Shown here: piece by piece, positions 8,313 through 16,164 of the stretch
How the letters are laid out: every line of letters starts with the position of its first letter
Position numbering within the stretch: position 1 is the first letter of the stretch
Source of the DNA: Sandarakinorhabdus sp. AAP62
Lineage (GTDB): Bacteria; Pseudomonadota; Alphaproteobacteria; Sphingomonadales; Sphingomonadaceae
DNA length: 64,000 nucleotides
Direction of reading: 5' to 3'
NCBI RefSeq assembly: GCF_000331225.1
Contig: NZ_ANFY01000003.1
Span: forward strand, 543,001 to 607,000
Position numbers and translations under genes: made by a program
Notes under the pieces: generated by a model
Database searches by the model: none
What the model saw: only the letters and a program-made list of their open reading frames with translations
Told to the model about the DNA's origin: nothing

Positions 8313-9533
8313 ATGGCTGATTCGGTCAAGAAGGTGGTGCTGGCCTATTCGGGCGGGCTCGATACGAGCGTGATCCTGAAGTGGCTGCAGACCGAGTATA
8401 ACTGCGAGGTTGTCACCTTCACGGCCGATCTGGGCCAGGGTGAGGAGCTGGAGCCGGCGCGGGCCAAGGCGCTGCTGCTCGGCATCAAGCCGGAGAATAT
8501 CTTCATCGACGATCTGCGCGAAGAGTTCGTGCGCGATTATGTGTTCCCGATGATGCGCGCCAATGCGCTGTATGAAGGGCTTTATCTGCTCGGCACCTCG
8601 ATCGCCCGGCCGTTGATCGCCAAGCGCCAGATCGAGATTGCCAAGCTGACCGGCGCCGATGCCGTCTCCCACGGTGCCACCGGCAAGGGCAATGACCAGG
8701 TGCGCTTCGAGCTGGGCTATTATGCGCTCAGCCCCGATATCCGCATCATCGCGCCGTGGCGGGAGTGGAGCCTGAACAGCCGCGAGGCGCTGATTGCCTT
8801 TGCCGAACAGCACCAGATCCCGGTGTCGAAGGACAAGCGCGGCGAGAGCCCGTTTTCGACCGACGCCAACCTGTTGCACACCTCCAGCGAAGGCAAGGTG
8901 CTGGAAGATCCGTGGGAAGAAGTGCCGGATTATGTCTACAGCCGCACCGATCACCCGGAAGAGGCGCCGGACACGCCGGAATATATCACCATCGATTTCC
9001 AAAGCGGCGACGCGGTGGCGGTGAATGGCGAGGGGCTGAGCCCGGCGGCGCTGCTGGCGAATCTGAATGAACTGGGCAAGCGCCACGGCATCGGCCGGCT
9101 CGATCTGCTGGAGAACCGCTTTGTCGGCATGAAGTCGCGCGGCATGTATGAAACGCCGGGCGGCACCATCCTGCACATCGCGCATCGCGGCATCGAGCAG
9201 ATCACGCTGGATCGCGGCGCGGCGCATCTGAAGGATGAGCTGATGCCGAAATATGCGGAATTGCTCTACAACGGCTTCTGGTTCTCACCCGAGCGCGAGA
9301 TGCTGCAGGCGGCCATCGATCACAGCCAGGCCAAGGTCACCGGCACGGTGCGGCTGAAGCTGTACAAGGGCAATGTGGGCGTGGTGGGGCGCAAATCGCC
9401 TTATAGCCTGTACTCCGCCGGCATCGTCACATTTGAGGATGATCGCGGCGCCTATGATCAGCGCGATGCGGCGGGCTTCATCCGGCTGAACGCACTGCGG
9501 CTGCGCCTGCTGGGGCGGCGCGACGGCCGTTAA
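8313..9533 (+). CDS. argG: Argininosuccinate synthase
   Basis: 406 residues. Joins citrulline and aspartate using ATP in the penultimate step of arginine synthesis (cytosol). The N-type ATP-pyrophosphatase P-loop AYSGGLDTS is at residues 11-19; further family blocks include [17 protein letters not shown], the WSLNSREAL segment and [18 protein letters not shown]. Three in-frame starts crowd the 5' end (TTG 8298, ATG 8307, ATG 8313); 8313 has the best spacing from GGAAGGA and matches the family N terminus. argB is 10 kb away, so arginine genes are scattered here. Confidence 0.96.
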   Translation: MADSVKKVVLAYSGGLDTSVILKWLQTEYNCEVVTFTADLGQGEELEPARAKALLLGIKPENIFIDDLREEFVRDYVFPMMRANALYEGLYLLGTSIARPLIAKRQIEIAKLTGADAVSHGATGKGNDQVRFELGYYALSPDIRIIAPWREWSLNSREALIAFAEQHQIPVSKDKRGESPFSTDANLLHTSSEGKVLEDPWEEVPDYVYSRTDHPEEAPDTPEYITIDFQSGDAVAVNGEGLSPAALLANLNELGKRHGIGRLDLLENRFVGMKSRGMYETPGGTILHIAHRGIEQITLDRGAAHLKDELMPKYAELLYNGFWFSPEREMLQAAIDHSQAKVTGTVRLKLYKGNVGVVGRKSPYSLYSAGIVTFEDDRGAYDQRDAAGFIRLNALRLRLLGRRDGR

Positions 9534-9595
9534 CGCCTTCTCGCCCAAATTGCCGGAATCCTGATTTTCGGCAGTGGCAGCGCTGATCTCATTGA

Positions 9596-9712
9596 GCCCA
9601 GGAAGGCAATGTTCTGGTCAGCCAGGGGCCGGAGCCGGTGAGCTGGGCAATGCTGATTGCCGGTTCTGGCCTGGTTGGTACGGTCAGCCGCCGCCGCGCG
9701 GTCCTGGCCTGA
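9596..9712 (+). pseudogene. Decayed 3' end of a PEP-CTERM protein gene
   Basis: Reading from 9629, the plus strand encodes PEPVSWAMLIAGSGLVG, then SRRR and a stop at 9710-9712. That is a complete PEP-CTERM sorting signal: PEP-x-x-W-A, hydrophobic helix, arginine cluster. The frame is closed upstream by TGA at 9593 and has no start codon, so only the tail of the gene survives. It closely resembles the tail of the phytase-like protein at 16-17.6 kb (PEPASWAMLIAGFGLVG). Confidence 0.8.
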
Positions 9713-9863
9713 TCGCCTGTTGCGCGACGCCACAACCCTGTTTCCATCTCCACGCCGCCGGCCGCCACCATGTGGCCGGCGATGCCATTGCGGTGTCGGA
9801 AAATTTTACACAAGGCGTGCGCTGGCCCGCAATGACGGCAAAAAATGCGTCTCTGGCCAGATG

Positions 9864-9871
9864 TTAACCAT
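9864..9871 (+). promoter_or_regulatory. TTAACCAT octamer, possible CtrA half-site
   Basis: TTAACCAT is a CtrA half-site motif described in Caulobacter and relatives. Here it lies in GTTAACCATTTTCT, 281 nt upstream of the PEP-CTERM start. The same GTTAACCATTTT core recurs upstream of the second PEP-CTERM gene at 16129. An 8-mer is weak evidence by itself. Confidence 0.3.
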
Positions 9872-10026
9872 TTTCTAATGGTCGCGTCAGAAGACTTAAG
9901 ATATGTTTACTTGTGGTGATGGTTGACGCCGAGTCGCGTCATCAGACTGTCATCTCTAGCGCCGTCAGGCTCTGCCCTGTTGGACCCGGATGCTGCTGTG
10001 CGGCATCTGGCGTGTCGGCGTTCTTT

Positions 10027-10043
10027 ACATCCATTTTGGATGT
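10027..10043. promoter_or_regulatory. Inverted repeat, candidate enhancer site for a sigma-54 activator
   Basis: ACATCCA-TTT-TGGATGT: perfect 7-bp arms and a 3-base spacer. Its centre is about 97 nt upstream of the start point predicted from the sigma-54 promoter at 10106-10120, within the usual range for upstream activating sequences bound by sigma-54 response regulators. In known PEP-CTERM systems the activator is PrsR, paired with kinase PrsK; neither gene is in this window. Confidence 0.5.
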
Positions 10044-10105
10044 TGGATTCGATCCGCTCCCATCAACTGCCTGATAAATCAGCATGAATAGCGAAAAACC
10101 CATCT

Positions 10106-10120
10106 TGGCACGCTGCTTGC
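10106..10120 (+). promoter_or_regulatory. Consensus sigma-54 (RpoN) promoter
   Basis: TGGCACG-CTGC-TTGC matches the -24/-12 consensus TGGCACG-N4-TTGC at every fixed position, with the required 10 bases between GG and GC. The start point would be near 10132, giving a leader of about 20 nt that contains the GAGGGAGA ribosome site of the PEP-CTERM gene at 10152. Confidence 0.85.
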
Positions 10121-10151
10121 AGGGGAGGCGGCAAACCAGAGGGAGATTTCA

Positions 10152-10841
10152 ATGCGTATTCTTGCTGCTCTTGCCGCGGCCGCTGTTTTGGCCATGCCGG
10201 CATCTGCCGTGACCATCTTCAGCCAGAATTTCGATTCGGCACCGAAGGCAAACAACACCACCAACGTGCCGGGCTTCACTGTTTCGGGCGCAGTTGACCT
10301 GATCCCCAACGGGACTGCCGGTGTGCTGTGCGCTGGTGCCGCTGGTCGTTGCCTCGATCTCGTCGGTTCGCCGAACGTCGGTTCGGTCACGTCCAATCCG
10401 ATCAACTTCCAGGCTGGTCGCCTGATCACGGTGACCTTTGATCTGAGCGGCAACCCGCGCGCCAACACGCCGCCCGATATCTTCAACTTCGCCCTGGGCT
10501 TCACCAATCCGGAAAATATCGCTGCGTTCACGCTGATCTCCGGCTTCCAGGGCAGCTATGGCACCATCGGTTCGAACATCACCAGCATGGGCACCTACAC
10601 GGAATCGCTGGTGCGCAACCGTCCGTTCGTGACCTATGCCCTGTCGTTCGTGTCGACGGGCGCTGGTTCGCTGCTGCTGACCTTCGGCGCTGGTGGCCCG
10701 AACGATTCGGCTGGCCCGATCCTCGACAATATCCTGGTCGACAGCGCGGTGCCGGAACCGGCCACCTGGTTCATGCTGCTCACCGGCTTCGGCATGGTCG
10801 GCCTTGCGGCTCGCCGTCGCCGCGGCAGTGTGGCTGCCTGA
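10152..10841 (+). CDS. PEP-CTERM sorting domain protein
   Basis: A 229-residue exported protein. Signal peptide residues 1-19 (cleavage after PASA), then a beta-rich, Thr/Gly/Asn-rich body of about 175 residues starting VTIFSQNFDSAPKANN, reminiscent of jelly-roll surface domains. It ends with PEPATW (201-206), a hydrophobic helix and RRRR: the exosortase recognition signal. Exosortase cleaves such proteins at the membrane and sends them to the surface or matrix; no exosortase gene lies in this window. GGGAGA precedes the ATG. It is monocistronic between a sigma-54 promoter and a strong terminator. Role in the matrix or in aggregation is inference. Confidence 0.88.
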   Translation: MRILAALAAAAVLAMPASAVTIFSQNFDSAPKANNTTNVPGFTVSGAVDLIPNGTAGVLCAGAAGRCLDLVGSPNVGSVTSNPINFQAGRLITVTFDLSGNPRANTPPDIFNFALGFTNPENIAAFTLISGFQGSYGTIGSNITSMGTYTESLVRNRPFVTYALSFVSTGAGSLLLTFGAGGPNDSAGPILDNILVDSAVPEPATWFMLLTGFGMVGLAARRRRGSVAA

Positions 10842-10883
10842 TCCGGCAGCGGCCGGAGCCTCCGGCCGCGACTGACAGAAAAC

Positions 10884-10917
10884 GGGCGCCGCTCCCCCGG
10901 GGAGCGGCGCCCTTTTT
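10884..10917 (+). terminator. Rho-independent terminator of the PEP-CTERM gene
   Basis: A GC-rich stem GGGCGCCGCTCC / GGAGCGGCGCCC followed at once by TTTTTG, 43 nt after the stop codon. A second hairpin (GCGGCCGGAG / TCCGGCCGC, about 10850-10870) precedes it. This is the clearest intrinsic terminator in the window. Confidence 0.85.
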
Positions 10918-10926
10918 GTTTCGGGC

Positions 10927-11592
10927 CTACCAGGGGATGGTGGCGCCGCTGTAATCGACATAGCGCTGGCCCGGCGGGCGTGCAGCGGCGATCACATCGG
11001 CAAGGCCCTTCACGCTGGTCGCCACATCGATATCGGCATCGGGGCCGCCCATGTCGGTCTTCACCCAGCCGGGGTGCAGGGTGAGCACGGCGATGGCGCG
11101 GTTGCCGACATCCTGCACGGCAAAGCCGCGCGTCAGGCTGTTGAGGGCGGCTTTCGACGCACTGTAGAGTTCGGCCCAGGCGCTCTGGCGGCCGCCCACC
11201 GATCCCAGGATCGAGCTCATGAAGCCGATCGAGCCGCCCTCCTTCACCAGGGGCAGCAGGATGCGGCCGGCGCGGATCGGGGCGATGGCGTTGGTCCAGA
11301 ACAGTTGCGCCATGGCCTCGCGGCTCACCGTGCTGGCGGTATCGGCGCGGCCACCGGTGATGCCGGCGTTGATCAGCACATGATCGAAGGTGCGGCCAGC
11401 CAGGCTGGCGGCCAGGGCAGCCACCGTGTCGCTGTCGTCAATGTCCACATTCGCCACCTGGGCACCGGTGGCGGCCAGCGCCGGAGAGGGGCTGCGCTGG
11501 GTGGCCACCACGTCCCAACCGCGGCTGATCAGTTCCTGGGTGAGGCCAAGGCCGATGCCGCGCGAGGCACCGATGATGAGGGCTGAGTTCAT
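10927..11592 (-). CDS. Short-chain dehydrogenase/reductase (C-factor-like)
   Basis: A 221-residue NAD(P)-binding SDR. Cofactor loop GASRGIGLGL begins at residue 8; NAG is kept in LINAGITGG; the active-site Tyr and Lys lie in ELYSASKAAL. The closest resemblance I recognise is to CsgA/YciK-type SDRs that control folding or cell contact, but substrate is not deducible. CAGGAGA precedes the ATG at 11592. It stands alone, convergent with the PEP-CTERM gene. Confidence 0.82.
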   Translation of the reverse strand: MNSALIIGASRGIGLGLTQELISRGWDVVATQRSPSPALAATGAQVANVDIDDSDTVAALAASLAGRTFDHVLINAGITGGRADTASTVSREAMAQLFWTNAIAPIRAGRILLPLVKEGGSIGFMSSILGSVGGRQSAWAELYSASKAALNSLTRGFAVQDVGNRAIAVLTLHPGWVKTDMGGPDADIDVATSVKGLADVIAAARPPGQRYVDYSGATIPW

Positions 11593-11662
11593 GGTTGAGT
11601 CTCCTGTGGTTGCAGGAGGCAGTCTGGCCCGCGCGGTTTGACCTGTCGAGCAATCCCGGCTG

Positions 11663-12337
11663 TTACAGCCCAAAGCTCTGCTTGATGCCGTCGATGACGA
11701 ACTGGGCCGCCAGCGCCGCCAGCACGACGCCCAGCAAACGGGTGAGCGCGCCCTCGAACTTGGCGCCCATCAGCTTCATGATCGGCCCGGCGGCCAGCAG
11801 GCAGAGCAGGGTCAGCACCAGCACCGCGACCAGCGCGCCCAGCACCACGGCTTCCTCTGCCACATCGCCCCCGGTGCGCGCCGACAGCAGCATCACCGAC
11901 GCGATCGAGCCGGGGCCGGCCAGCATCGGGATGGCCATCGGGAATACCGAGATATCTTCCTGTTCCAGCGGCTTGCCGGCCGCATCGGCCGCGGATTTCA
12001 CCCCTTCGGCGCGGTTTTCGCGGCGTTGGGTGCGCTTTTCGAACACCATGTCGATGGCGATCACGAACACCATCAGGCCGCCGGCGATCTTGAAGGCGGG
12101 CAGCGTGATGCCCAGCGCGGACAGGAAGGCCTCGCCGCCGAGTGCAAAGGCAATCAGCACGCCGGCCGCAATCAGGCTGGAGCGGATGGCCATGTCGAAC
12201 CGGTGCCTGGGCGTGGTGCCGGCGGTGAGGCTGGAAAAGATCGGCACGCAGCCCGGCGGATCGATCACCACGAACAAGGTGACGAACGAGGAGATGAACA
12301 GCTGGACCAGCGGTCCGTCGAGCGCCAGGCCGTTCAT
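11663..12337 (-). CDS. MarC family integral membrane protein
   Basis: A 224-residue MarC/YchE-type protein with six predicted membrane helices; family landmarks are [17 protein letters not shown] near residue 24 and [14 protein letters not shown] near 135. The molecular function of the family is unsettled (once linked, wrongly, to multidrug resistance). Its ATG overlaps the folD stop by 4 nt, so it is the last gene of the yggT-folD-marC operon. Confidence 0.9.
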   Translation of the reverse strand: MNGLALDGPLVQLFISSFVTLFVVIDPPGCVPIFSSLTAGTTPRHRFDMAIRSSLIAAGVLIAFALGGEAFLSALGITLPAFKIAGGLMVFVIAIDMVFEKRTQRRENRAEGVKSAADAAGKPLEQEDISVFPMAIPMLAGPGSIASVMLLSARTGGDVAEEAVVLGALVAVLVLTLLCLLAAGPIMKLMGAKFEGALTRLLGVVLAALAAQFVIDGIKQSFGL

Positions 12338-13218
12338 CCCAGGGCCCTGGCGCGCGCCGCCTTCAACGTGTTGGCGAGCAGGCAGGCAATGGTCATCGGG
12401 CCGACGCCGCCGGGCACGGGGGTGATCCAGCCGGCGCGGCCCACGGCGCCATCGAAATCGACATCGCCCACAAGGCGCGTCTTGCCTTCAGGCAGGGCGA
12501 TGCGGTTGATGCCGACATCGATCACGCAGGCACCGGGCTTGATCCATTCGCCCTTCACCATGAAGGGGATGCCCACGGCCGCCACGACGATATCGGCACG
12601 CGCCACATGGCCGGCCAGATCGCGGGTGCGGCTGTGGGCAAGGGTGACGGTGGCGCTGGCATTGGTGAGCAGCGCCGCCATCGGCTTGCCCACCAGGATG
12701 GAGCGGCCGATCACCACGGCTTCGGCGCCGGCGATGTTGCCCCCCGTGCTGCCTCCAAATGCTTCCCTGATCAGCAGCATGCAGCCCGACGGCGTGCATG
12801 GCACCAGCCCGTCGCGGCCACTCACCAGCAGGCCGGTGTTGATCGGGTGCAGGCCATCGACATCCTTGGCCGGATCGATGGCGGCGATCACGCGGTCACT
12901 GTCGATATGTTTCGGCAGCGGCATCTGGACGAGGATGCCGTCCACCGCCGGATCTGCGTTGAGGCTGGCGATCAAGGCCAGCAGATCGGCCTCGCTGGTA
13001 TCGGCCGGCAGGCGGTGTTCGCCCGAGATCATGCCGGCTTCGCGCGTGGCCTTGCCCTTGGAACCGACATAGACGGCGCTGGCCGGATCATCGCCAACCA
13101 GCACGACGGTGAGCCCCGGTGCACGGCCATGCGTGGCAACAAACGCAGCGACGCCAGCTGCCACTTCGGCGCGCAGGGCCGCAGCGCGGGCCTTGCCGTC
13201 AATCAGGACGGCAGTCAT
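12334..13218 (-). CDS. folD: Bifunctional methylenetetrahydrofolate dehydrogenase / cyclohydrolase
   Basis: 294 residues. Interconverts 5,10-methylene-, methenyl- and 10-formyl-tetrahydrofolate in one-carbon metabolism. Visible: [20 protein letters not shown] carrying the catalytic Tyr and Lys; [39 protein letters not shown] of the NADP site; and [11 protein letters not shown] near the end. ATG 13218 (MTAVLIDGK) is chosen; a 23-codon upstream extension is Ala-rich and overlaps yggT. Start and stop overlaps tie it to yggT and marC. Confidence 0.96.
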   Translation of the reverse strand: MTAVLIDGKARAAALRAEVAAGVAAFVATHGRAPGLTVVLVGDDPASAVYVGSKGKATREAGMISGEHRLPADTSEADLLALIASLNADPAVDGILVQMPLPKHIDSDRVIAAIDPAKDVDGLHPINTGLLVSGRDGLVPCTPSGCMLLIREAFGGSTGGNIAGAEAVVIGRSILVGKPMAALLTNASATVTLAHSRTRDLAGHVARADIVVAAVGIPFMVKGEWIKPGACVIDVGINRIALPEGKTRLVGDVDFDGAVGRAGWITPVPGGVGPMTIACLLANTLKAARARALG

Positions 13219-13526
13219 TGCAGCAGCCTTGTCGAATCCAGCACCAGCGCCGGCACCAGCATCTGCAGGCCACGCAGCAGCAGCCACAGCACCAGCGGCG
13301 ACAGATCAATGCCGCCGAAATCCGGCAGGATGCGACGGATCGGGCGCACCATCGGGCCATAGATGCGGTCCAGCGCATCCAGCACGCCGCTGACAAAGCG
13401 GTTGCGGGTGTTGACCACGTTGAAGGCGACCAGCCAGCTGGAGATCGCCCACACGATCAGACCCCAGATCACCACTTCGGTGGTCATGGTGAAGATGTTC
13501 ACGAAGGCGACGAGGGTGTTTTCCAT
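13215..13526 (-). CDS. YggT family membrane protein
   Basis: A 103-residue inner-membrane protein with two hydrophobic regions (about residues 15-35 and 72-92) separated by the family segment [20 protein letters not shown]. YggT proteins are linked to cell-envelope or division functions in some bacteria; here the role is unknown. First gene of the operon with folD (ATGA overlap) and marC. Confidence 0.9.
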   Translation of the reverse strand: MENTLVAFVNIFTMTTEVVIWGLIVWAISSWLVAFNVVNTRNRFVSGVLDALDRIYGPMVRPIRRILPDFGGIDLSPLVLWLLLRGLQMLVPALVLDSTRLLQ

Positions 13527-13624
13527 GGCCGTGGCCCATACAGACCGTAACCGCTTCCCGCAATGGCGGGTGGCAAATTGCGCGCCTGTTTGGCAGTATC
13601 GCCGCCGGGGAAGAGGGGAACGCC

Positions 13625-15184
13625 ATGTTCAATACGCTTGCCGATATCACGGCGCATTTTGCTGCGACCACGCCCGACAAGGCCGCTATCCGTGCCGAAG
13701 GTGTCGACTGGAGCTTTGCCGCACTGCATGATCGCGAACGGCGGGCGGTGACGGCGCTCAAGTCGCTGGGTGTGCAGAAGGGTGATCGGGTCGGCTGGCT
13801 GGCGCTCAATCACCCGGAGTTCGCCACGCTGATGTGCGCCTGTTTCCGGATGGGCGCAGTGATGGTGGCGATCAATGCCCGGCTGGTGGCGCGGGAAATC
13901 GCCTATGTGCTGGGCGATGCCGGCATCAATGTGCTGGTGACGGAGACGGCGTTCCTGCCATTGGTGGTGGAGGCCCAGACCGCAACCGGGCTGAGTACCG
14001 TGCTGCTGCTCGATGCGCCGCATGATGGCCGGCCGCGCTTTGCCGACCATGTGACCGGCCACGCGCCCGACCTGGCGGCGATTGCCGCCCAGCCCGACGA
14101 CATCGCGATCCAGATGTATACCAGTGGCACCACCGGCTTTCCCAAGGGCGCGCTGCTGTCGCACCGGCAATTGCTGGCGGCCGTCGCCAAGCCGGACCGG
14201 CTGGAAGGCACGGCCCTGGGCCCCTGGCAGGCGGACGATGTCTCGCTGGTGGCGATGCCGGTGTTTCATGTCAGTGGATCGTTGTGGCTGCTGATGGGTC
14301 TGGCGCATGGCGCGCCTTCGGTGATCCTGCCGCGCCCGGAGATCGCCCTGATCGTCAACAGCATCATCGAACAGCGCATCACCCGCCTGGTGCTGGTGCC
14401 GGCGGTGATGCTGGCGATCAGCCAGTATCTGGAAACGGTTCCGGCCGATCTGAGCTGTGTGCGCGAGCTGTATTACGGCGCCTCGCCGATCCCGCTGGAT
14501 GTGCTGCGGCGGTCGATCCTGGCCTTTCCGCGCGCCCTGTTCGTGCAGGTCTATGGCGCCACCGAAACGTCGGCCAGCGTCACCTGGCTGCCACCCGAAG
14601 ATCATGATCCGGCCGGAAACGAGCGCATGCGCAGCTGTGGCAAGCCTTATCCCGGCGATCGGATCCGCATCATCGACGGCCATGGCAATGATCTGCCGGC
14701 GGGCGAGGTGGGGGAGATCCTCATCAGTTCGCCCGGCAACATGACCGGTTATCACAACAAGCCGGAGGCCACCGCCAAGGTGCTGATCGACGGCTGGTAT
14801 CACAGCGGCGATGCCGGCTATCTCGATGCCGATGGCTATCTCTATATCCACGACCGCGTGAAGGACATGATCGTTTCGGGCGCGGAGAATATCTATCCGG
14901 CCGAAGTCGAAAATGCCCTGCACGAACATCCCGCCGTGGCCGATTGCGCCGTGATCGGCGTGCCGGATGACAAGTGGGGCGAAGCGGTGAAGGCCATCGT
15001 CGTGAAGAAGGGCGAGGTGACGGCCGACGCGCTGATCGCCTTCGCCCGGGAGCGGATCGCCGGCTACAAGGTGCCCAAATCGGTGGACTTCATCGACGCC
15101 CTGCCGCGCAATCCCAGCGGCAAGATCCTGAAAAAGGACCTGCGCGAGCCCTATTGGGCCGGGCGCGAGCGCAACGTGAACTGA
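13625..15184 (+). CDS. Acyl-CoA synthetase (AMP-forming)
   Basis: A 519-residue adenylate-forming ligase that activates a fatty or other carboxylic acid to its CoA thioester. P-loop YTSGTTGFPKG at residues 165-175; YGATETSASVTWLP of the A5 motif; GWYHSGDAGYLDADGYLYI and DRVKDMIVSGAENIYP of the hinge; C-terminal PRNPSGKILKKDLR carrying the catalytic Lys. Length and motifs fit medium- or long-chain fatty acyl-CoA ligases. AGAGGGGAA precedes ATG 13625. Acyl chains produced here could feed the fad operon at 55-61 kb, but chain specificity cannot be told. Confidence 0.9.
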   Translation: MFNTLADITAHFAATTPDKAAIRAEGVDWSFAALHDRERRAVTALKSLGVQKGDRVGWLALNHPEFATLMCACFRMGAVMVAINARLVAREIAYVLGDAGINVLVTETAFLPLVVEAQTATGLSTVLLLDAPHDGRPRFADHVTGHAPDLAAIAAQPDDIAIQMYTSGTTGFPKGALLSHRQLLAAVAKPDRLEGTALGPWQADDVSLVAMPVFHVSGSLWLLMGLAHGAPSVILPRPEIALIVNSIIEQRITRLVLVPAVMLAISQYLETVPADLSCVRELYYGASPIPLDVLRRSILAFPRALFVQVYGATETSASVTWLPPEDHDPAGNERMRSCGKPYPGDRIRIIDGHGNDLPAGEVGEILISSPGNMTGYHNKPEATAKVLIDGWYHSGDAGYLDADGYLYIHDRVKDMIVSGAENIYPAEVENALHEHPAVADCAVIGVPDDKWGEAVKAIVVKKGEVTADALIAFARERIAGYKVPKSVDFIDALPRNPSGKILKKDLREPYWAGRERNVN

Positions 15185-15209
15185 CGCAAAGCATGATTCC
15201 GGCACTATA

Positions 15210-15228
15210 CCCTGTCAATTCGACAGGG
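15210..15228. terminator. Hairpin between convergent genes
   Basis: Perfect 7-bp stem CCCTGTC / GACAGGG with loop AATTC, 26 nt after the acyl-CoA ligase stop and 12 nt before the stop of the convergent SDR. No T tract, so intrinsic termination is uncertain. Confidence 0.45.
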
Positions 15229-15239
15229 CTGAAGCCGGA

Positions 15240-16019
15240 TCATTCCGGCGAGGCGGCCGATCCGGCCAGGATGCCACCATCGATATGGAATTCGCTGCCC
15301 GTCACATAGGCGCTTTCATCGGCAGCAAGATAGGCAGCCATGGCGGCCACTTCGTCGGCCGTGCCAAAGCGTTTGAGCGGTGTATCGGCAACGAACGCCC
15401 TGATGGCCGCTTCGCGTGCTGCCGGGGTCGTGCCCAGCATCGGTTCCCACATCGGCGTCATGATCGCCGCCGGGTGGATGGAGTTGCAGCGGATCGCGAG
15501 GCCGTTCTGCGCACACCACAGTGCCACCGATTTCGTATGGTTCCTCACCGCCGCCTTCGACGCGGCATAGGCCGCCGCTGCCGGGATGCCGACAATGCCG
15601 GAGCGTGAAGAGATGTTGATGATGCTGCCCGTGCCGGCCGGTCGCATCGCGCGGATCGCGGCGCGGCAGCCGAGAAAGGTGCCATCCAGATTGACCGCAT
15701 GCACCGCGCGCCAATCGGCCAGGCTGGCATGCTCCGGATCATGCGCGGCTGGCGTGCCTTCGAAACCGGTGATGCCGGCGTTGTTGACCAGGATATCGAG
15801 CGCGCCGACATCATCCATCACCTGCGCCCACGCCGCCTCGTCGCGCACGTCGAGCCGGGCGAAGCGTCCGCCGATGCTGTCGGCCACGGCCGCGCCAGCA
15901 GGGTCGATATCGGTTACCCACACCATTGCGCCTTCAGCGGCAAAGCGGCGGGCGATGGCTTCGCCGATCCCGCGCGCGGCGCCGGTGATCAGGGCGGTCT
16001 TGCCATTCAGTCTCTGCAT
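15240..16019 (-). CDS. Short-chain dehydrogenase/reductase
   Basis: A 259-residue classical [11 protein letters not shown] cofactor loop at 12-19, NNAG in [10 protein letters not shown], catalytic Ser in INISSRSG, Tyr/Lys in [10 protein letters not shown], and the family C-terminal [12 protein letters not shown]. The segment [16 protein letters not shown] is typical of hydroxysteroid / secondary-alcohol dehydrogenases, and the protein is a clear paralogue of the SDR at 48.5 kb. ATG 16019 is used because homology begins at [10 protein letters not shown]. Next to an acyl-CoA ligase, it could act in lipid or alcohol catabolism; substrate unknown. Confidence 0.85.
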   Translation of the reverse strand: MQRLNGKTALITGAARGIGEAIARRFAAEGAMVWVTDIDPAGAAVADSIGGRFARLDVRDEAAWAQVMDDVGALDILVNNAGITGFEGTPAAHDPEHASLADWRAVHAVNLDGTFLGCRAAIRAMRPAGTGSIINISSRSGIVGIPAAAAYAASKAAVRNHTKSVALWCAQNGLAIRCNSIHPAAIMTPMWEPMLGTTPAAREAAIRAFVADTPLKRFGTADEVAAMAAYLAADESAYVTGSEFHIDGGILAGSAASPE

Positions 16020-16128
16020 GGCCGCGCTGTCGGCCAAGAACCGGTGAAGGTCAAGCCGGCCAGCAGGCTTGCTGGCGCGCTGACATGAATTTGACATGCA
16101 AGCGTCATCCAACATTCACAGGTGATGG

Positions 16129-16136
16129 TTAACCAT
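16129..16136 (+). promoter_or_regulatory. TTAACCAT octamer within a palindrome
   Basis: TTAACCAT, a possible CtrA half-site, lies inside the perfect 12-bp palindrome ATGGTTAACCAT (16125-16136), 28 nt upstream of the second PEP-CTERM gene. A TTGACA hexamer at 16091-16096 could be a -35 box, but no good -10 follows it. No sigma-54 motif is present here. Confidence 0.35.
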
Positions 16137-16164
16137 TTTTCTGTTCATCACGGGGGGAATTTCT

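Larger units (their letters stand above)
9534..10151. other. 618-bp low-coding region between argG and the PEP-CTERM gene
   Basis: No intact gene is visible on either strand. The left part holds the remnant of a PEP-CTERM protein tail (listed separately). The right part (about 9850-10130) is less GC-rich than its surroundings and carries a TTAACCAT octamer, a perfect 7-bp inverted repeat and a sigma-54 promoter (each listed separately). The middle stretch, 9713-9850, shows nothing I can identify. Confidence 0.6.

Noticed and set aside
9713-9850. Small open frames in the gap after the PEP-CTERM relic
   Set aside because: No ribosome site, no similarity, and low-quality composition.
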